The translations under genes and the position numbers were made by a program. Below, piece by piece: positions 41,620 to 50,768 of a stretch of 64,000 nt of DNA; within the stretch, counting starts at the first letter, position 1, and each line of letters opens with the position of its first letter. Below the pieces are notes generated by a model. It had not been told where the DNA came from and searched no databases. It saw nothing but the letters and a program-made list of their open reading frames with translations. The DNA is from Catenuloplanes atrovinosus (lineage in GTDB: Bacteria > Actinomycetota > Actinomycetes > Mycobacteriales > Micromonosporaceae). The DNA lies in the NCBI RefSeq assembly GCF_031458235.1, contig NZ_JAVDYB010000001.1:4237001-4301000 (forward strand), in the 5' to 3' direction.

Positions 41620-42897
41620 TCAGTGTCCAACACGGCCCGGTGCCGTGGACGCGCCCTGCGCCGCCAGCTCGGGATTCAGCACCCGCATGGGGGCGAGTTC
41701 GACGTCCTGGCAGTAGAAGGGCGGCATCCTCGCCGCCAGCGACGCGATGTCGAAGTCGGTGACCCCGGCAGGTGTCCGGATGTATTGGAAGCTCGACGGG
41801 AACGCCTGCGGTACGGCACCTTCCATGGTGGAGCCGTACGCGCCGAAGGTCATGACGCCGGCCGCGCGTGACGGATCGGGCGCGACCAGGTGCACGAAGG
41901 TGCAGTATTTGGCGTGCGTCAGAGTCGCCGCGGCGGTGTCGCGAACCGATCGATCGGAATCGTTCATGAGGTTCCAGCGGAGCTGGGCGTAATCCCGCGT
42001 GGACTCGAGGAACGCGGTACGGATCGGAGAGCGCGCTTCGGCGCCGCCGGTACAGCTCAGCAGATTGCCGAACGGGTCGAGCAAGGCCACCGCGTTTCGG
42101 GCGGAGCCCCGGTTCGCGGCCTGATCGGCGACAGCGGTGAGGTGTGGCAGCAATTCCGGCCCGGGAAATCGCGGGTGGGCACTACGGGTGGTGAGCGTGT
42201 CGGGATACAGCGTCTGGAGCGCGAGGCGGATCGGGTCGTCCGACGGAAGGTGGACCGGGTCTCGCATGTCGGCGGGAGCACGGCCGCTTTCGTTATCGCT
42301 GGTCCGGACGTTGTTGACGCTGCCCGCGAAAACGAGCTGGCTCAGTTCCAGAGTGTCGGCCGCGATGGCCTGGTCGGCGAAGACGGTCAACGTGCCGCCA
42401 CGGTGGGCGCGCCGGCATGGGGCGGTGACGGCGTAGTAGCCGAAGGTCTCCTTGGCGCGCCGCTGCACATCGGCTGGCAGGGTGGGGAACTCGCAACGCT
42501 CGTCGTAGTTGATGCCGGCGTAGGTGTCGATCGCGGACACGCCGACGTTGAATCCGGCGGTGAGCAGTGCGCCCGCGCACATCGCGCATGGATCCAGCGA
42601 GGTGACGACTGTCAGCTGCGAGGGGTCGGGCAGGTGCAAGGGCCGGCGGTTGGCGAAGTACCAATCGACGAGCTGACGTTCCCCGTGTGCGGTGGGATCG
42701 TGCAGAAGGAACCCGGCATCGGAATCGGGATGGGTTCGCAGCACCTCATTGTGCATCGTCTTCACGACCGTACCCGTGCCGTTGTCGATGATGCAGCCGC
42801 CGACGGCGAAGGTGCCTCGCAGGGACGCGAGTACGGCCTCATCGACCGCGACCCGCGCCGCGGCGTCCGCGGTGTCGACTTTCCTGACGTCGTTCAT
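41620..42897 (-). CDS. Long zinc-dependent nucleoside/base deaminase-like protein
   Basis: A 425-residue cytoplasmic protein. The N-terminal part (about 20-190) is a cytidine/deoxycytidylate deaminase-fold domain. HGE (71-73) gives the zinc-binding His and catalytic Glu, and DPCAMCAGAL (102-111) gives the PCxxC zinc cysteines. This is about twice the family's usual length. The C-terminal half (VALLDPFGNLLSCTGG, SPIRTAFLESTRDYAQLRW, AAGVMTFGAYGSTMEGA) looks like a second, metal-free copy of the fold (inference). ATG 42897 follows GAGG by 9 nt. It lies 118 bp downstream of, and on the same strand as, the giant SARP-like regulator, so it may be its target. Substrate unknown. Confidence 0.78.
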   Translation of the reverse strand: MNDVRKVDTADAAARVAVDEAVLASLRGTFAVGGCIIDNGTGTVVKTMHNEVLRTHPDSDAGFLLHDPTAHGERQLVDWYFANRRPLHLPDPSQLTVVTSLDPCAMCAGALLTAGFNVGVSAIDTYAGINYDERCEFPTLPADVQRRAKETFGYYAVTAPCRRAHRGGTLTVFADQAIAADTLELSQLVFAGSVNNVRTSDNESGRAPADMRDPVHLPSDDPIRLALQTLYPDTLTTRSAHPRFPGPELLPHLTAVADQAANRGSARNAVALLDPFGNLLSCTGGAEARSPIRTAFLESTRDYAQLRWNLMNDSDRSVRDTAAATLTHAKYCTFVHLVAPDPSRAAGVMTFGAYGSTMEGAVPQAFPSSFQYIRTPAGVTDFDIASLAARMPPFYCQDVELAPMRVLNPELAAQGASTAPGRVGH

Positions 42898-43015
42898 GGG
42901 CGCATTCCTCTCCTGGAAGGTTTTCGCCGGTTCACGGCCGGCAAGCGCGGTGACAGCGCCGGCACGTGTGATCACGGCGAGGCCTTCCGCACCCGCCCAT
43001 CGTCCGTGAGATCGG

Positions 43016-46000
43016 CTAAATAACGGCTAAGGCGTCGGTCCTGGCCTGGATCTCGGCGATGCGTCGGACGAACCACCGCTGTCCCTGCCGTTCTGCCACG
43101 TCATGAGCGAGCCGCCGGCGTTCCGTGATCTCCGCCGCCGGGGAGTGGGCCGCCGCGAACGCGTCCGCCGTCACGAGATGGATATAAGGAAGGAGAAGAC
43201 GTTCACCGGTGCGCTCGGCAAGCCGAACGGCGGCCAACGCACGATCCCGTGCCTCGGCCCGCCGGCCCGCCGCCAATTCGACCGTGGCGGCCACGGCATG
43301 AAAATAGGGCAGCAATGATCTCGACCCGGTGGTGTGATCGAGCGCCTCCTCCATCAGCTTGATCCCCTCCCGGGGATTTCCGCCGACGGACACCGCCCAG
43401 CCGAGCATCACCTGCGCCCAGATCACGAAATTGTCCCTGCCCAGCTCGATCGCCGATTCCAGGGACGATTCGGCCAGGCCGTGGGTGCTCGGCGCGTCAC
43501 CTACGAGCTGCTGTGTGATGGCGTACGAGAGGTCCGTGAAACACGATCCATCGGCGGCGTTGGCGTCCCGGGCGATTCTGCGTGCCCCTGCGAAAAGACG
43601 GTCGCATCGATCCGGCCGATCCTGGGTGAAGGCCGCAAGACCGGTCAACGACAGTTCCAGGCACGCGGTGTTCGTCTCGACGAACACGCCGAGTGGCGAT
43701 GTGGTCTGCTGCTTGGGGGAACGTGCGGTCGCGAGGTCGGGGTCGGACAGCTCGGCCGCCTCGGCGAGCCGCCCGGTGAGGACCAGAGTGACGGCATGGA
43801 AGCGGCGCAGTCCTCCGGCGGTCTCCGGCGCACAATCCGGTGGCAACGCCGACAGCGCCTGGCTGCCGTGTCGCGCCGCCTCGTCGTAACGACCCAGGCC
43901 GCGCAGTGCCGCGATGAGGACCAGGTCGGTGACGTGTCTGAGGTCGGGTTGACCGAGCGGGACGGCGAGGTCCCGGGCGCGTGCCGCGAGCCGGTGAACT
44001 TCGTCGTCGATGAAGTTCGTCATCAGCATGGACCCGGCTAGCAGAAGGCTCGCGGTCAGTTCGAGCCGGTCCCGTTCGATGCCGGCGGGTGTCTGCGGAA
44101 TCAGGTGCAAAGCTCGCCGCAGATAGGTGCTCGACTCGAAGAAGCGGGCCGCGGCCACGGCTTGCTGGGCAGCCTGGACGAAGAGGCCCACGGCGCTACC
44201 GGGATCGCCCGCGGCGGCCAGATGGTCCGCCCACCGTCCCGGCTCGCACGACATGGACGAGGCCGAGCCCATCCATTCGGCGATCCGCCGGTGCAGCTCC
44301 ACCCGTACCCGCCGGGGCAGGGAGGCGTAGGCACAGTCCTCCAGCAGAGCATGGCTGTAGGTGTACAGCTCCTCGCCGTAGTTGTCTGTCCGCCGCAGCA
44401 CGCCCGCCGCCACCAGCTCGGCCAATTCGCGGGTGAGCGTTGCCGGGTCTGCACCGCTGGTGGTGGACTCGTCGCAGAGACGAGCCGCCAGGGCGCGGCC
44501 GAATGGGCCGCCGACCACCGCGCATCGCTGTGCCAGGGCCTTGGCCGGGCCGAGCGTGTCGAGCCGGGCGAAGAGCGATGCCCTCAGCGAGGCGGGCACC
44601 TCGACCGCCGCACCTTCCGCCGATGGAGCGGCAGCCACGGCCGCCAGGGTCAGTTCCCGCAGGTACAACGGGTGTCCATCGCACCGTTGCACGATCTGGT
44701 TGACCGTTGCCGTGTGCAGGCGCCGGGCGCCGGCCGTGTGGAGCACCAGGGCGCGGCCATCCTGTTCCCGCAATCGGTGCAGTCGCACCCGGCACGCCAT
44801 CGACGCCAGGCGTGGCGGCAGGTCGTCGGTGCGGCTCGCGATGAGCACGACACCGTCGGTCATCTCCGCCACGACGTTCTCGAGAAGTTCCCGGGTCTCC
44901 TCGTCGACGTCGTGGAGATCGTCGACCACCAGCCGGACCGGGTGATCACCGGCGCACGCGAGCAGCCAGGCCGCGACGGCTCGCCGCCGGGCGGCACCGG
45001 TGAGTGCCGAGGGCTGCGGGGAAGCGGCCCAGCCGGCGAGTTCGCCGAGCGTGGGCAGTAGGACCACCGCATCGTTGCCGGCCGGCCCCGCCTGGCCCAG
45101 TTCCAGGGAGAGCTGGGCCAGGTCGCGATAGCGCGCGGTCAGGGCTGCCGCGACCGGATGCAGGGGCTGATCCCGGCGGTGCCTGTCACCGCGCAGGACA
45201 GGCATCCCGTCGCCGGGCCGCCGGCCGCCGAGTTCGTCCAGCGCTCTTCCGATGAGCAAGGTCTTGCCGATTCCCGCTTCACCGAGGAGGAGAACGACCG
45301 CCGGGCCGCGCCTGCCGGTGACGGCTCGCCGGATCTCGGCCAGTGCGGCGTCACGTCCGCGCATGAAACCGCCGCTCGCTTCGCCGGCCAGGGGCGCTTT
45401 CTCACCGACGACCACGAATGACCCGTCGGCGGAGCACCCGTCCCGGCTGAACGTGAACCAGCCGGCGGCCAATGCGACGGCCTCGGCCGACACGCGGACA
45501 TCGCCCGCTCCGGTGACCCGCTGGAGTCGTCCGGCGAGCGCGGGAGTGTGGCCGAAGACTCCGGCCTCCCCGCCGGTACGGAAGACCGCGAGGCCGGTAT
45601 GCACCCCCGCCGATACGCCCGCGATCGGGCCCGGAGCAATCGGCCGGGCCGCCGCCAGCGCCGCCCGGATCGCCCTGCACAGATCATCCTCACCCGCGAC
45701 CGGATATCCGAAACACGCGAGCAGGTGGCCCTCCTCCGCGGCGAGCGGGGTTCCACCGTGCCGGCCGATGATCCGACGTATCTCGGTGCGGAACGCCTCC
45801 ACCTGCGTCATGAGGTCCTCGGGGTCGAGGTCACCCGCCAGCCGGTCGAAGGCGACGATCCCCAGGCTGACGAAGGTCGCCGATCGCCGCTCGTCGGCGG
45901 CCGGAGTGGCGTGCGGAGGCGGGACGGCCACACCGAGCCCCGGGTCCTGACGAAGGACGCTGAGTTCCATCCGGCGCAGTTCCGGACCAGGGTCGATTCC

Positions 46001-46687
46001 GAGTTCGTCCGCCAGCAGATCTCGCACCCGCTGATACGTGGCCAGCGCGTCGCTTTGGCACCCGCTGCGGTAGTACGCCTCCATCAGGAGCGCCCACGGC
46101 CGTTCCCGGCAGGGGTCGGTCTCCGTCAGCTCGATCAGGGCGGGAACCGCGTCGGCGGGCCGGCCGCCATGCACCTGCAAGGCCAGGTGTTCCTCGGCCG
46201 CCTCGACCCGCAGGACGTCCAGCGGACGGGCCGCGCGCTCCACCACCACGAAGGCCCTCAGGTCGGCGAGGGCCGGCGCGGACCAGAGGGCCATGGCCTC
46301 GCGGTAGCGGCTCTCCGCCCGGCTCGGATCGACGCTGGTGGCCGCCCGGGCATCCGCGAGCAGCCGCTTGAACCGGTAGAGGTCGAACTCGTCGTCGCCG
46401 AGAACCAGCCGGTAGCCGAACGGTTCGCTCACGATGCGGCCGGGAGAGTCGAGGCTACCGCGGAGGTGGGCGATGTATACCTGAAGAGTCTTGCGTGGCC
46501 GGCCCGGCGCGTCCTCGTTCCACAGACCGTCGATCAGCTCGTCGACACTGACCACGTGGTTGGCCCGTAACGCCAGCAGCGCGAGAACCAGCCTCTGCTT
46601 CGGGCCACCCAGATTGACATCATGTCCGATGTTGGCGCTGATCGGTCCAAGAATGCGAAGGAACACAAAAGCATTCTGTAGTTGCAT
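43016..46687 (-). CDS. Giant SARP-type regulator: winged helix, BTAD, cyclase-like domain, ATPase, TPR repeats
   Basis: A 1223-residue one-component regulator. Domains in order: OmpR-type winged helix (about 5-95), BTAD (100-250), a class III cyclase-like domain (about 265-425), a STAND/AAA ATPase (Walker A LLLGEAGIGKTLL near 470, Walker B VRLVVDDLHDVDEET near 590), then TPR-like helices to the end. The cyclase-like part has lost its metal ligands: SLGIVAF replaces the usual F.DI..FT, and EEGHLLACFG replaces GDG. It should bind rather than make nucleotide, if anything. ATG 46687 is used; GTG 46693 is nearly as good. Upstream, TTGTCA and CTAAAT boxes spaced 17 nt on the minus strand form a possible promoter. 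Confidence 0.88.
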   Translation of the reverse strand: MQLQNAFVFLRILGPISANIGHDVNLGGPKQRLVLALLALRANHVVSVDELIDGLWNEDAPGRPRKTLQVYIAHLRGSLDSPGRIVSEPFGYRLVLGDDEFDLYRFKRLLADARAATSVDPSRAESRYREAMALWSAPALADLRAFVVVERAARPLDVLRVEAAEEHLALQVHGGRPADAVPALIELTETDPCRERPWALLMEAYYRSGCQSDALATYQRVRDLLADELGIDPGPELRRMELSVLRQDPGLGVAVPPPHATPAADERRSATFVSLGIVAFDRLAGDLDPEDLMTQVEAFRTEIRRIIGRHGGTPLAAEEGHLLACFGYPVAGEDDLCRAIRAALAAARPIAPGPIAGVSAGVHTGLAVFRTGGEAGVFGHTPALAGRLQRVTGAGDVRVSAEAVALAAGWFTFSRDGCSADGSFVVVGEKAPLAGEASGGFMRGRDAALAEIRRAVTGRRGPAVVLLLGEAGIGKTLLIGRALDELGGRRPGDGMPVLRGDRHRRDQPLHPVAAALTARYRDLAQLSLELGQAGPAGNDAVVLLPTLGELAGWAASPQPSALTGAARRRAVAAWLLACAGDHPVRLVVDDLHDVDEETRELLENVVAEMTDGVVLIASRTDDLPPRLASMACRVRLHRLREQDGRALVLHTAGARRLHTATVNQIVQRCDGHPLYLRELTLAAVAAAPSAEGAAVEVPASLRASLFARLDTLGPAKALAQRCAVVGGPFGRALAARLCDESTTSGADPATLTRELAELVAAGVLRRTDNYGEELYTYSHALLEDCAYASLPRRVRVELHRRIAEWMGSASSMSCEPGRWADHLAAAGDPGSAVGLFVQAAQQAVAAARFFESSTYLRRALHLIPQTPAGIERDRLELTASLLLAGSMLMTNFIDDEVHRLAARARDLAVPLGQPDLRHVTDLVLIAALRGLGRYDEAARHGSQALSALPPDCAPETAGGLRRFHAVTLVLTGRLAEAAELSDPDLATARSPKQQTTSPLGVFVETNTACLELSLTGLAAFTQDRPDRCDRLFAGARRIARDANAADGSCFTDLSYAITQQLVGDAPSTHGLAESSLESAIELGRDNFVIWAQVMLGWAVSVGGNPREGIKLMEEALDHTTGSRSLLPYFHAVAATVELAAGRRAEARDRALAAVRLAERTGERLLLPYIHLVTADAFAAAHSPAAEITERRRLAHDVAERQGQRWFVRRIAEIQARTDALAVI

Positions 46688-46856
46688 GAACACTCACTGT
46701 CACGATTTAGCCCAAGTGACGGAATCTTGACAAATGCCGTACCGACATTCGGCTGGCATAGCGGCGGAGGGATGCCTCGGCGTTCCTACCGGCCCGGCCT
46801 GACGGCGACCGCGTCGGCGGAATCCCGCCCTTTCAATGATCAATTAGGATGCGGTG

Positions 46857-47759
46857 GTGCTGCCGCCGCTGCAGGTGATCGACTTCGATCCCGCGACCCC
46901 GTATCCGGAGGTCGGGGTGTTGCGGCAGGCGCTGGTCCGTGGGGACTGGCCGGCCGTCCGCGGGCTCTGGGGCCGGTCCGATCACGCCACCCGCTCGGAG
47001 CTGCTGGCCTCGGTCGATCCGCTGCGAGACGGCGACACGACCGTGATCGGGGCCGCCCTGGCGGCCGACCCCGCGGACCCGGTGGCCGCCGTGTTCGCCG
47101 CGCGGCGGCTGATCGCCGCGGCCGCGCCGGTGCGGGACCCGGTGGAACACGATCGCCTGCTGGTGCGCGCGGAGGCGCTGCTGTCCGCGACGACCGCCCG
47201 CCACCCGGCCGACGTCACCGCCTGGGAGCAGCGGATCGTGGTCGCCCCGCCGCTGGGGCTCGGCCTCGACGAGTGCGTCCGGCGGTACGCACGGCTGGCC
47301 GCGCTCGCGCCGCACCACGTCCCCGGCCAACTCGCCCACCTGGACGCGCTGTGTCCCCGGGACGACGGCGGCTGGGAGCCGGCGCACGCGTTCGCCCGGG
47401 AGCGGATGATGGCGGCGCCGCCCGGCGCGCACAACGGGGTGCTGGTCGCGGTCGCGCACCTGGAGCGGTTCTTCCGGCAGCCGCAGTGGGACATCCGGCC
47501 ACTGCGCGACGCCCGGGAGCGACTCTACGAGGCGGCGCACCGGTCGGTGTGGCATCCGGGGTTCCGCCGTACGGCCGGCTGGGCGTACGCGGTCAACGTG
47601 TTCGCGTGCGCCTTCGCGCTGGTCTCGGATCGCGCGGCGGCGGACGGGCTGTTCGCCACGATCGGCCCGATCGCCACCCGGCGGCCATGGGACCGCTTCG
47701 CCGGCCACGCCGGCCCGGGTGAGAACTTCCGGTACCTGAGAGGCGCGATCCCGCGGTGA
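46857..47759 (+). CDS. Hypothetical protein, first gene of a coupled pair
   Basis: A protein of about 300 residues, helical and Ala/Arg/Leu-rich (AALAADPADPVAAVFAARRLIAAAAP, CVRRYARLAALAPHHVPGQLAHLDAL), with TPR-like spacing, no signal peptide and no membrane helix. Tandem GTG codons at 46854 and 46857 could start it. TAGGAT (46845-46850) lies 6 nt before the second, so a leaderless start at 46857 is favoured. Its stop overlaps the next gene's GTG (GTGA, 47756-47759). Family not recognised. The conserved look of the C-terminal GPGENFRYLRGAIPR suggests a real family. Confidence 0.68.
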   Translation: MLPPLQVIDFDPATPYPEVGVLRQALVRGDWPAVRGLWGRSDHATRSELLASVDPLRDGDTTVIGAALAADPADPVAAVFAARRLIAAAAPVRDPVEHDRLLVRAEALLSATTARHPADVTAWEQRIVVAPPLGLGLDECVRRYARLAALAPHHVPGQLAHLDALCPRDDGGWEPAHAFARERMMAAPPGAHNGVLVAVAHLERFFRQPQWDIRPLRDARERLYEAAHRSVWHPGFRRTAGWAYAVNVFACAFALVSDRAAADGLFATIGPIATRRPWDRFAGHAGPGENFRYLRGAIPR

Positions 47760-49105
47760 CGATCACACGGACCGAGATCGACGGGGTGCCGGTCGTCATC
47801 GCGCCCGGCGACGGACCGCTGACGGCCGGGCTGGTCTTCCGGGTGGGGCGCGCCGACGAGCCGACCGCCCGCGCCGGCCTCACCCGCCTGGCGGGGCGGC
47901 TGGCGGGCGGCTGCGACGTCGGGGCGCTCACCACCACGTTCCGGGTGCGCGGCGACGGCGCCGAGGTGGTCGCGGACCTGGACCGGGTCTGCCGGGCGCT
48001 CGCCGATCCGCCGCTCGACAGGCTGGCGGAGGCGCGGGAGGAGCTGCTCGCCGCCGCGTGGACGTCGGCTCCGGCGGAGACGCTGGCGTTCCGGCGGTAC
48101 GGTGCGCGCGGGCACGGCCTCGTCGGCGTCCCGGAGTACGGGCTGCACGTCATCACCGCGGACGAGCTGCGCCGGTGGAACGCCCGCTACTTCACCCGGG
48201 CGAACGCGATGCTGTGGATCACCGGTGGCGGACCGCCGGACGGGCTGCGACTGCCGCTGCCGGACGGCGGCGCGCGCGAGCCGGTGCCGGAGGCGGTGTC
48301 CGTGCTCGCGGAGACGCCCGCGTACGCCGCCTTCGCGGAGGTGAACACGGTCGCGCTGCAGTCGATCGTGCGCGGGGGCCCGGCCGCGTCCGCGTTCACC
48401 CGGTCGCTGAGCCGGCTGCTGCCGGCGGCCACGGTCGGCTGCGTGCCCCGCGACCGCGACCACGCCACGCTGACCGTGCTGCTGGACGCGCCACCGGGGC
48501 GCCGGGACTCCGCGATCGGCGCGCTCGCCGACGCTGTGGCCGCGCTGCGGCTCGGCCCGATCCCGCCGCTCACGCCCACCCCGGACGCCCGCGACGCCGC
48601 CGCGCTGGTCCGGGACGAGTTGCTCGGCCACGTGCCGGAGGACGGCCCGGTGGACGTGGCCCGGGTCGCCGCGCAGGCGTGGGATTCGGCGCTGCTGATG
48701 GTGCCGTCCCACCACCGGACCGGCCGGGGACCGACGTGGGCCGGCTTCGCCGCGCCGCCCGGTTCCGACACGGCACCGCCGGTCGAGGGCCGCCGCTTCC
48801 GCATGCACGGCGACCGGGAGGCGATCCTGATCATCGGTGCCGAGGGCGTCACCATGGAGCTGAACGGGGCACGCGCCACGGTCCGCCACACCGAGACCGT
48901 GGTGATGCTGGCCTGGCCGGACGGCGCCCGCCGGCTGTTCAGCCCGGACGTCCAGGTGCACATCGAGCCGCACGTGTTCACGGTGAACGTGGCCGCGATG
49001 GCCGCGATCGACGCGGCCGTGCCAGCCGAGCTGCGCGTGGACATGCCGGCCCGCCCGCCGGGCGAGATCCCGAGACGCCCCGGCCTGTTCCGCCGCCCCC
49101 AGTGA
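47756..49105 (+). CDS. Degenerate M16 peptidase-like protein
   Basis: A 449-residue protein. The order of segments (GVPVVIAPGDGPLTAGLVFRVGRADE then GLTRLAGRLAG, LLAAAWTSAPAETLAFRRYGARGHGLVG, ITADELRRWNARYFTRANAMLWITGG) follows an M16 (pitrilysin-like) metallopeptidase half. The zinc motif HxxEH is missing: GLTRLAGRL stands where GxxHxxEH would be. It is thus probably a non-catalytic subunit-like protein. The last 100 residues form an added beta domain (MELNGARATVRHTETVVML, VQVHIEPHVFTVN). It is translationally coupled to the preceding hypothetical gene, so the two may form a complex. Confidence 0.68.
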   Translation: MTITRTEIDGVPVVIAPGDGPLTAGLVFRVGRADEPTARAGLTRLAGRLAGGCDVGALTTTFRVRGDGAEVVADLDRVCRALADPPLDRLAEAREELLAAAWTSAPAETLAFRRYGARGHGLVGVPEYGLHVITADELRRWNARYFTRANAMLWITGGGPPDGLRLPLPDGGAREPVPEAVSVLAETPAYAAFAEVNTVALQSIVRGGPAASAFTRSLSRLLPAATVGCVPRDRDHATLTVLLDAPPGRRDSAIGALADAVAALRLGPIPPLTPTPDARDAAALVRDELLGHVPEDGPVDVARVAAQAWDSALLMVPSHHRTGRGPTWAGFAAPPGSDTAPPVEGRRFRMHGDREAILIIGAEGVTMELNGARATVRHTETVVMLAWPDGARRLFSPDVQVHIEPHVFTVNVAAMAAIDAAVPAELRVDMPARPPGEIPRRPGLFRRPQ

Positions 49106-49119
49106 TAGCCATTCATCGA

Positions 49120-49125
49120 TATACT
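49120..49125 (+). promoter_or_regulatory. -10 box TATACT placed for a leaderless transcript
   Basis: TATACT matches the consensus at five of six positions and ends 7 nt before the GTG start at 49133. Transcription would therefore begin at the start codon. It lies just after the M16-like gene stop (49105). No clear -35 is visible. Confidence 0.5.
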
Positions 49126-49132
49126 GCCGGGC

Positions 49133-49912
49133 GTGAAAGCGCTCGCTGCCCTCGCCGCCCTCGTCCTCCTCTCCCCCGCCGCCGGCGCGGCCGACACCGG
49201 CACGCACCGCACCGGCTCCTGCGCGCCGCACCGGGCCCTGCTGTTCTGCGAGGACTTCGAGCGCCTCCCGGCCGGCGGCGCCAGCAGCATGGCGTGGGGC
49301 ATCGACACCCGCAACGGCACGCTCACCGTCGAGCGCCCGGCCCGCGGCGACAAGGTCCTGCACGTGCGGACGCGGGACAACGGCCGCGCGTTCCTGACCG
49401 TCCACGACCTGGCCGTGCCCGGCGACCGGCTCTACGGCCGCATGCTGGTCCGGGTGGCCGCGTTCCCCACCGCGCCGGACTGGGCGCACTTCACGCTGGT
49501 CGAGGCGACCGGCACCGGCAGCGCCGAGGTGGTGCGACCGCTCGGCGGGCAGTGGGTGCCACCGGCCGGCCGAGCACTGTGGGGCATCGGCGCGGACGGC
49601 GGGCCCACCGGCGACTGGACCGACTGGCAGGAGTCCGCACCGGCCGAGGCCGGCCGGTGGCAGTGCGTCGAGTGGCTGCTCGACCGGGACGGCAACCGCG
49701 TCCTCGTCTGGCTCGGCGATCCGGCCACCCCGGCGCTGTCCGTCTCCGAGCGCGACCACGGCGGCGCGGACGTGCCGTTCGTGCTCCCGGACGTCACCAC
49801 CGTCAAGGTCGGCTGGCAGCTCTACCAGGGCGGCACCACGCCGGCCGGGTTCGACGTGTGGATCGACGACGTCGCGCTCGCCCCGCACCGCCTCGGCTGC
49901 GCGCCGGACTGA
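49133..49912 (+). CDS. Secreted Cip1-like carbohydrate-active protein
   Basis: A 259-residue exported protein starting at GTG. The signal peptide (MKALAALAALVLLSPAAGAA) is followed by a concanavalin-like beta jelly roll. LLFCEDFERLPAGG opens the domain and FDVWIDDVALAPHRLGC closes it, with VEATGTGSAEVVRPLGG and VKVGWQLYQGGT between. This order fits the Cip1-like/polysaccharide-lyase group seen in secreted fungal and actinobacterial cellulolytic proteins. Cysteines near both ends could form a disulfide. It converges with the methyltransferase gene, with 7 bp between them. Confidence 0.72.
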   Translation: MKALAALAALVLLSPAAGAADTGTHRTGSCAPHRALLFCEDFERLPAGGASSMAWGIDTRNGTLTVERPARGDKVLHVRTRDNGRAFLTVHDLAVPGDRLYGRMLVRVAAFPTAPDWAHFTLVEATGTGSAEVVRPLGGQWVPPAGRALWGIGADGGPTGDWTDWQESAPAEAGRWQCVEWLLDRDGNRVLVWLGDPATPALSVSERDHGGADVPFVLPDVTTVKVGWQLYQGGTTPAGFDVWIDDVALAPHRLGCAPD

Positions 49913-49919
49913 CCGCGGG

Positions 49920-50768
49920 TCAGCGGCGGGCGGTCAGCACCCGGGCCGTGGCGGGCAATTCGTAGGCTCCGTCGCCGGTGCGATACTCGCCGATCACGTC
50001 GGCCATCACGGCGCGGGCCTCGTCGTACCGTGGCGGGTCGAGGGTGTCGAAGAGCGCCTTGAGGGGGCCGAAGCCGGCCACGAACGCCCACCACGCGTCG
50101 AAGCTCGGGTAGCGGGTGGTCCAGTCGCACCAGGCGCCCGTGACGTCCCGCAGGCCCGCGGCCGTCAGGTGGCCCTCGAGCGCGCCCGGCCGCGCGGACC
50201 CGGCGAAGGCGGTCTCGAACGCGGGGACGGCGCCCGGCGGCAGCACCTGCCGCAGCACCCCCAGACCGAATCGGGTGTACGGGCTGCCCGCCAGCTCCGC
50301 CCAGGTGCCGATGCTGAGCGTCCCGCCGGTACGCAGCACCCGCGCCGCCTCCCGCGACGCCACGTCGAACGGCGCGGTGCCGGGCATCAGCAGGCCCATC
50401 CGCGAGATGACCGCGTCGACGCCGCCGTCGGCGAGGTCCAGCCGTTCCATGGGCATCCGGCGGAAGTCGACGGCCAGGCCCTCCCGCGCCGCTCGCGCAC
50501 GCCCGGCGTCGAGCGCCGCCGCGTTGACGTCGATGCCGGTGACCCGCAGGTCCGGGCGGCGGCGGGCCAGGTCGAGGCTCAGCCCGCCGGTGCCGCATCC
50601 CAGCTGTACCACGTGCGCGCCCTCGGGCAGCCCCGCCAGCGGCGCCAGCAGCGTGTCACCGAGCCCGCTCAGCAGCCTCATCACGTTGTCGTCGTTCACC
50701 GGTCCCAGGCTGCCGGGCGGTGCGGCCGCCCGCCATACGCCGCTGACGCGCGCGCATACGCCGGTCAC
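49920..50768 (-). CDS. SAM-dependent class I methyltransferase
   Basis: A 282-residue enzyme. The SAM site reads AHVVQLGCGTGGLSLDLARRRPDLRVTGIDVN (motif I and acidic loop) and VDAVISRMGLLMPG (motif IV), in the Methyltransf_11/25 pattern. The GTG at 50768 overlaps the AraC stop as GTGA (50765-50768), supporting that start. GTG 50699 (VNDDNVMRLLSG) is an alternative closer to the conserved core. Substrate unknown. It is co-transcribed with the upstream AraC regulator. Confidence 0.85.
   Translation of the reverse strand: MTGVCARVSGVWRAAAPPGSLGPVNDDNVMRLLSGLGDTLLAPLAGLPEGAHVVQLGCGTGGLSLDLARRRPDLRVTGIDVNAAALDAGRARAAREGLAVDFRRMPMERLDLADGGVDAVISRMGLLMPGTAPFDVASREAARVLRTGGTLSIGTWAELAGSPYTRFGLGVLRQVLPPGAVPAFETAFAGSARPGALEGHLTAAGLRDVTGAWCDWTTRYPSFDAWWAFVAGFGPLKALFDTLDPPRYDEARAVMADVIGEYRTGDGAYELPATARVLTARR

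Noticed and set aside
46727-46760. Plus-strand promoter TTGACA for the gene at 46857
   Set aside because: No -10 hexamer lies at 16-19 bp spacing; the TAGGAT just before the start codon is a better candidate.
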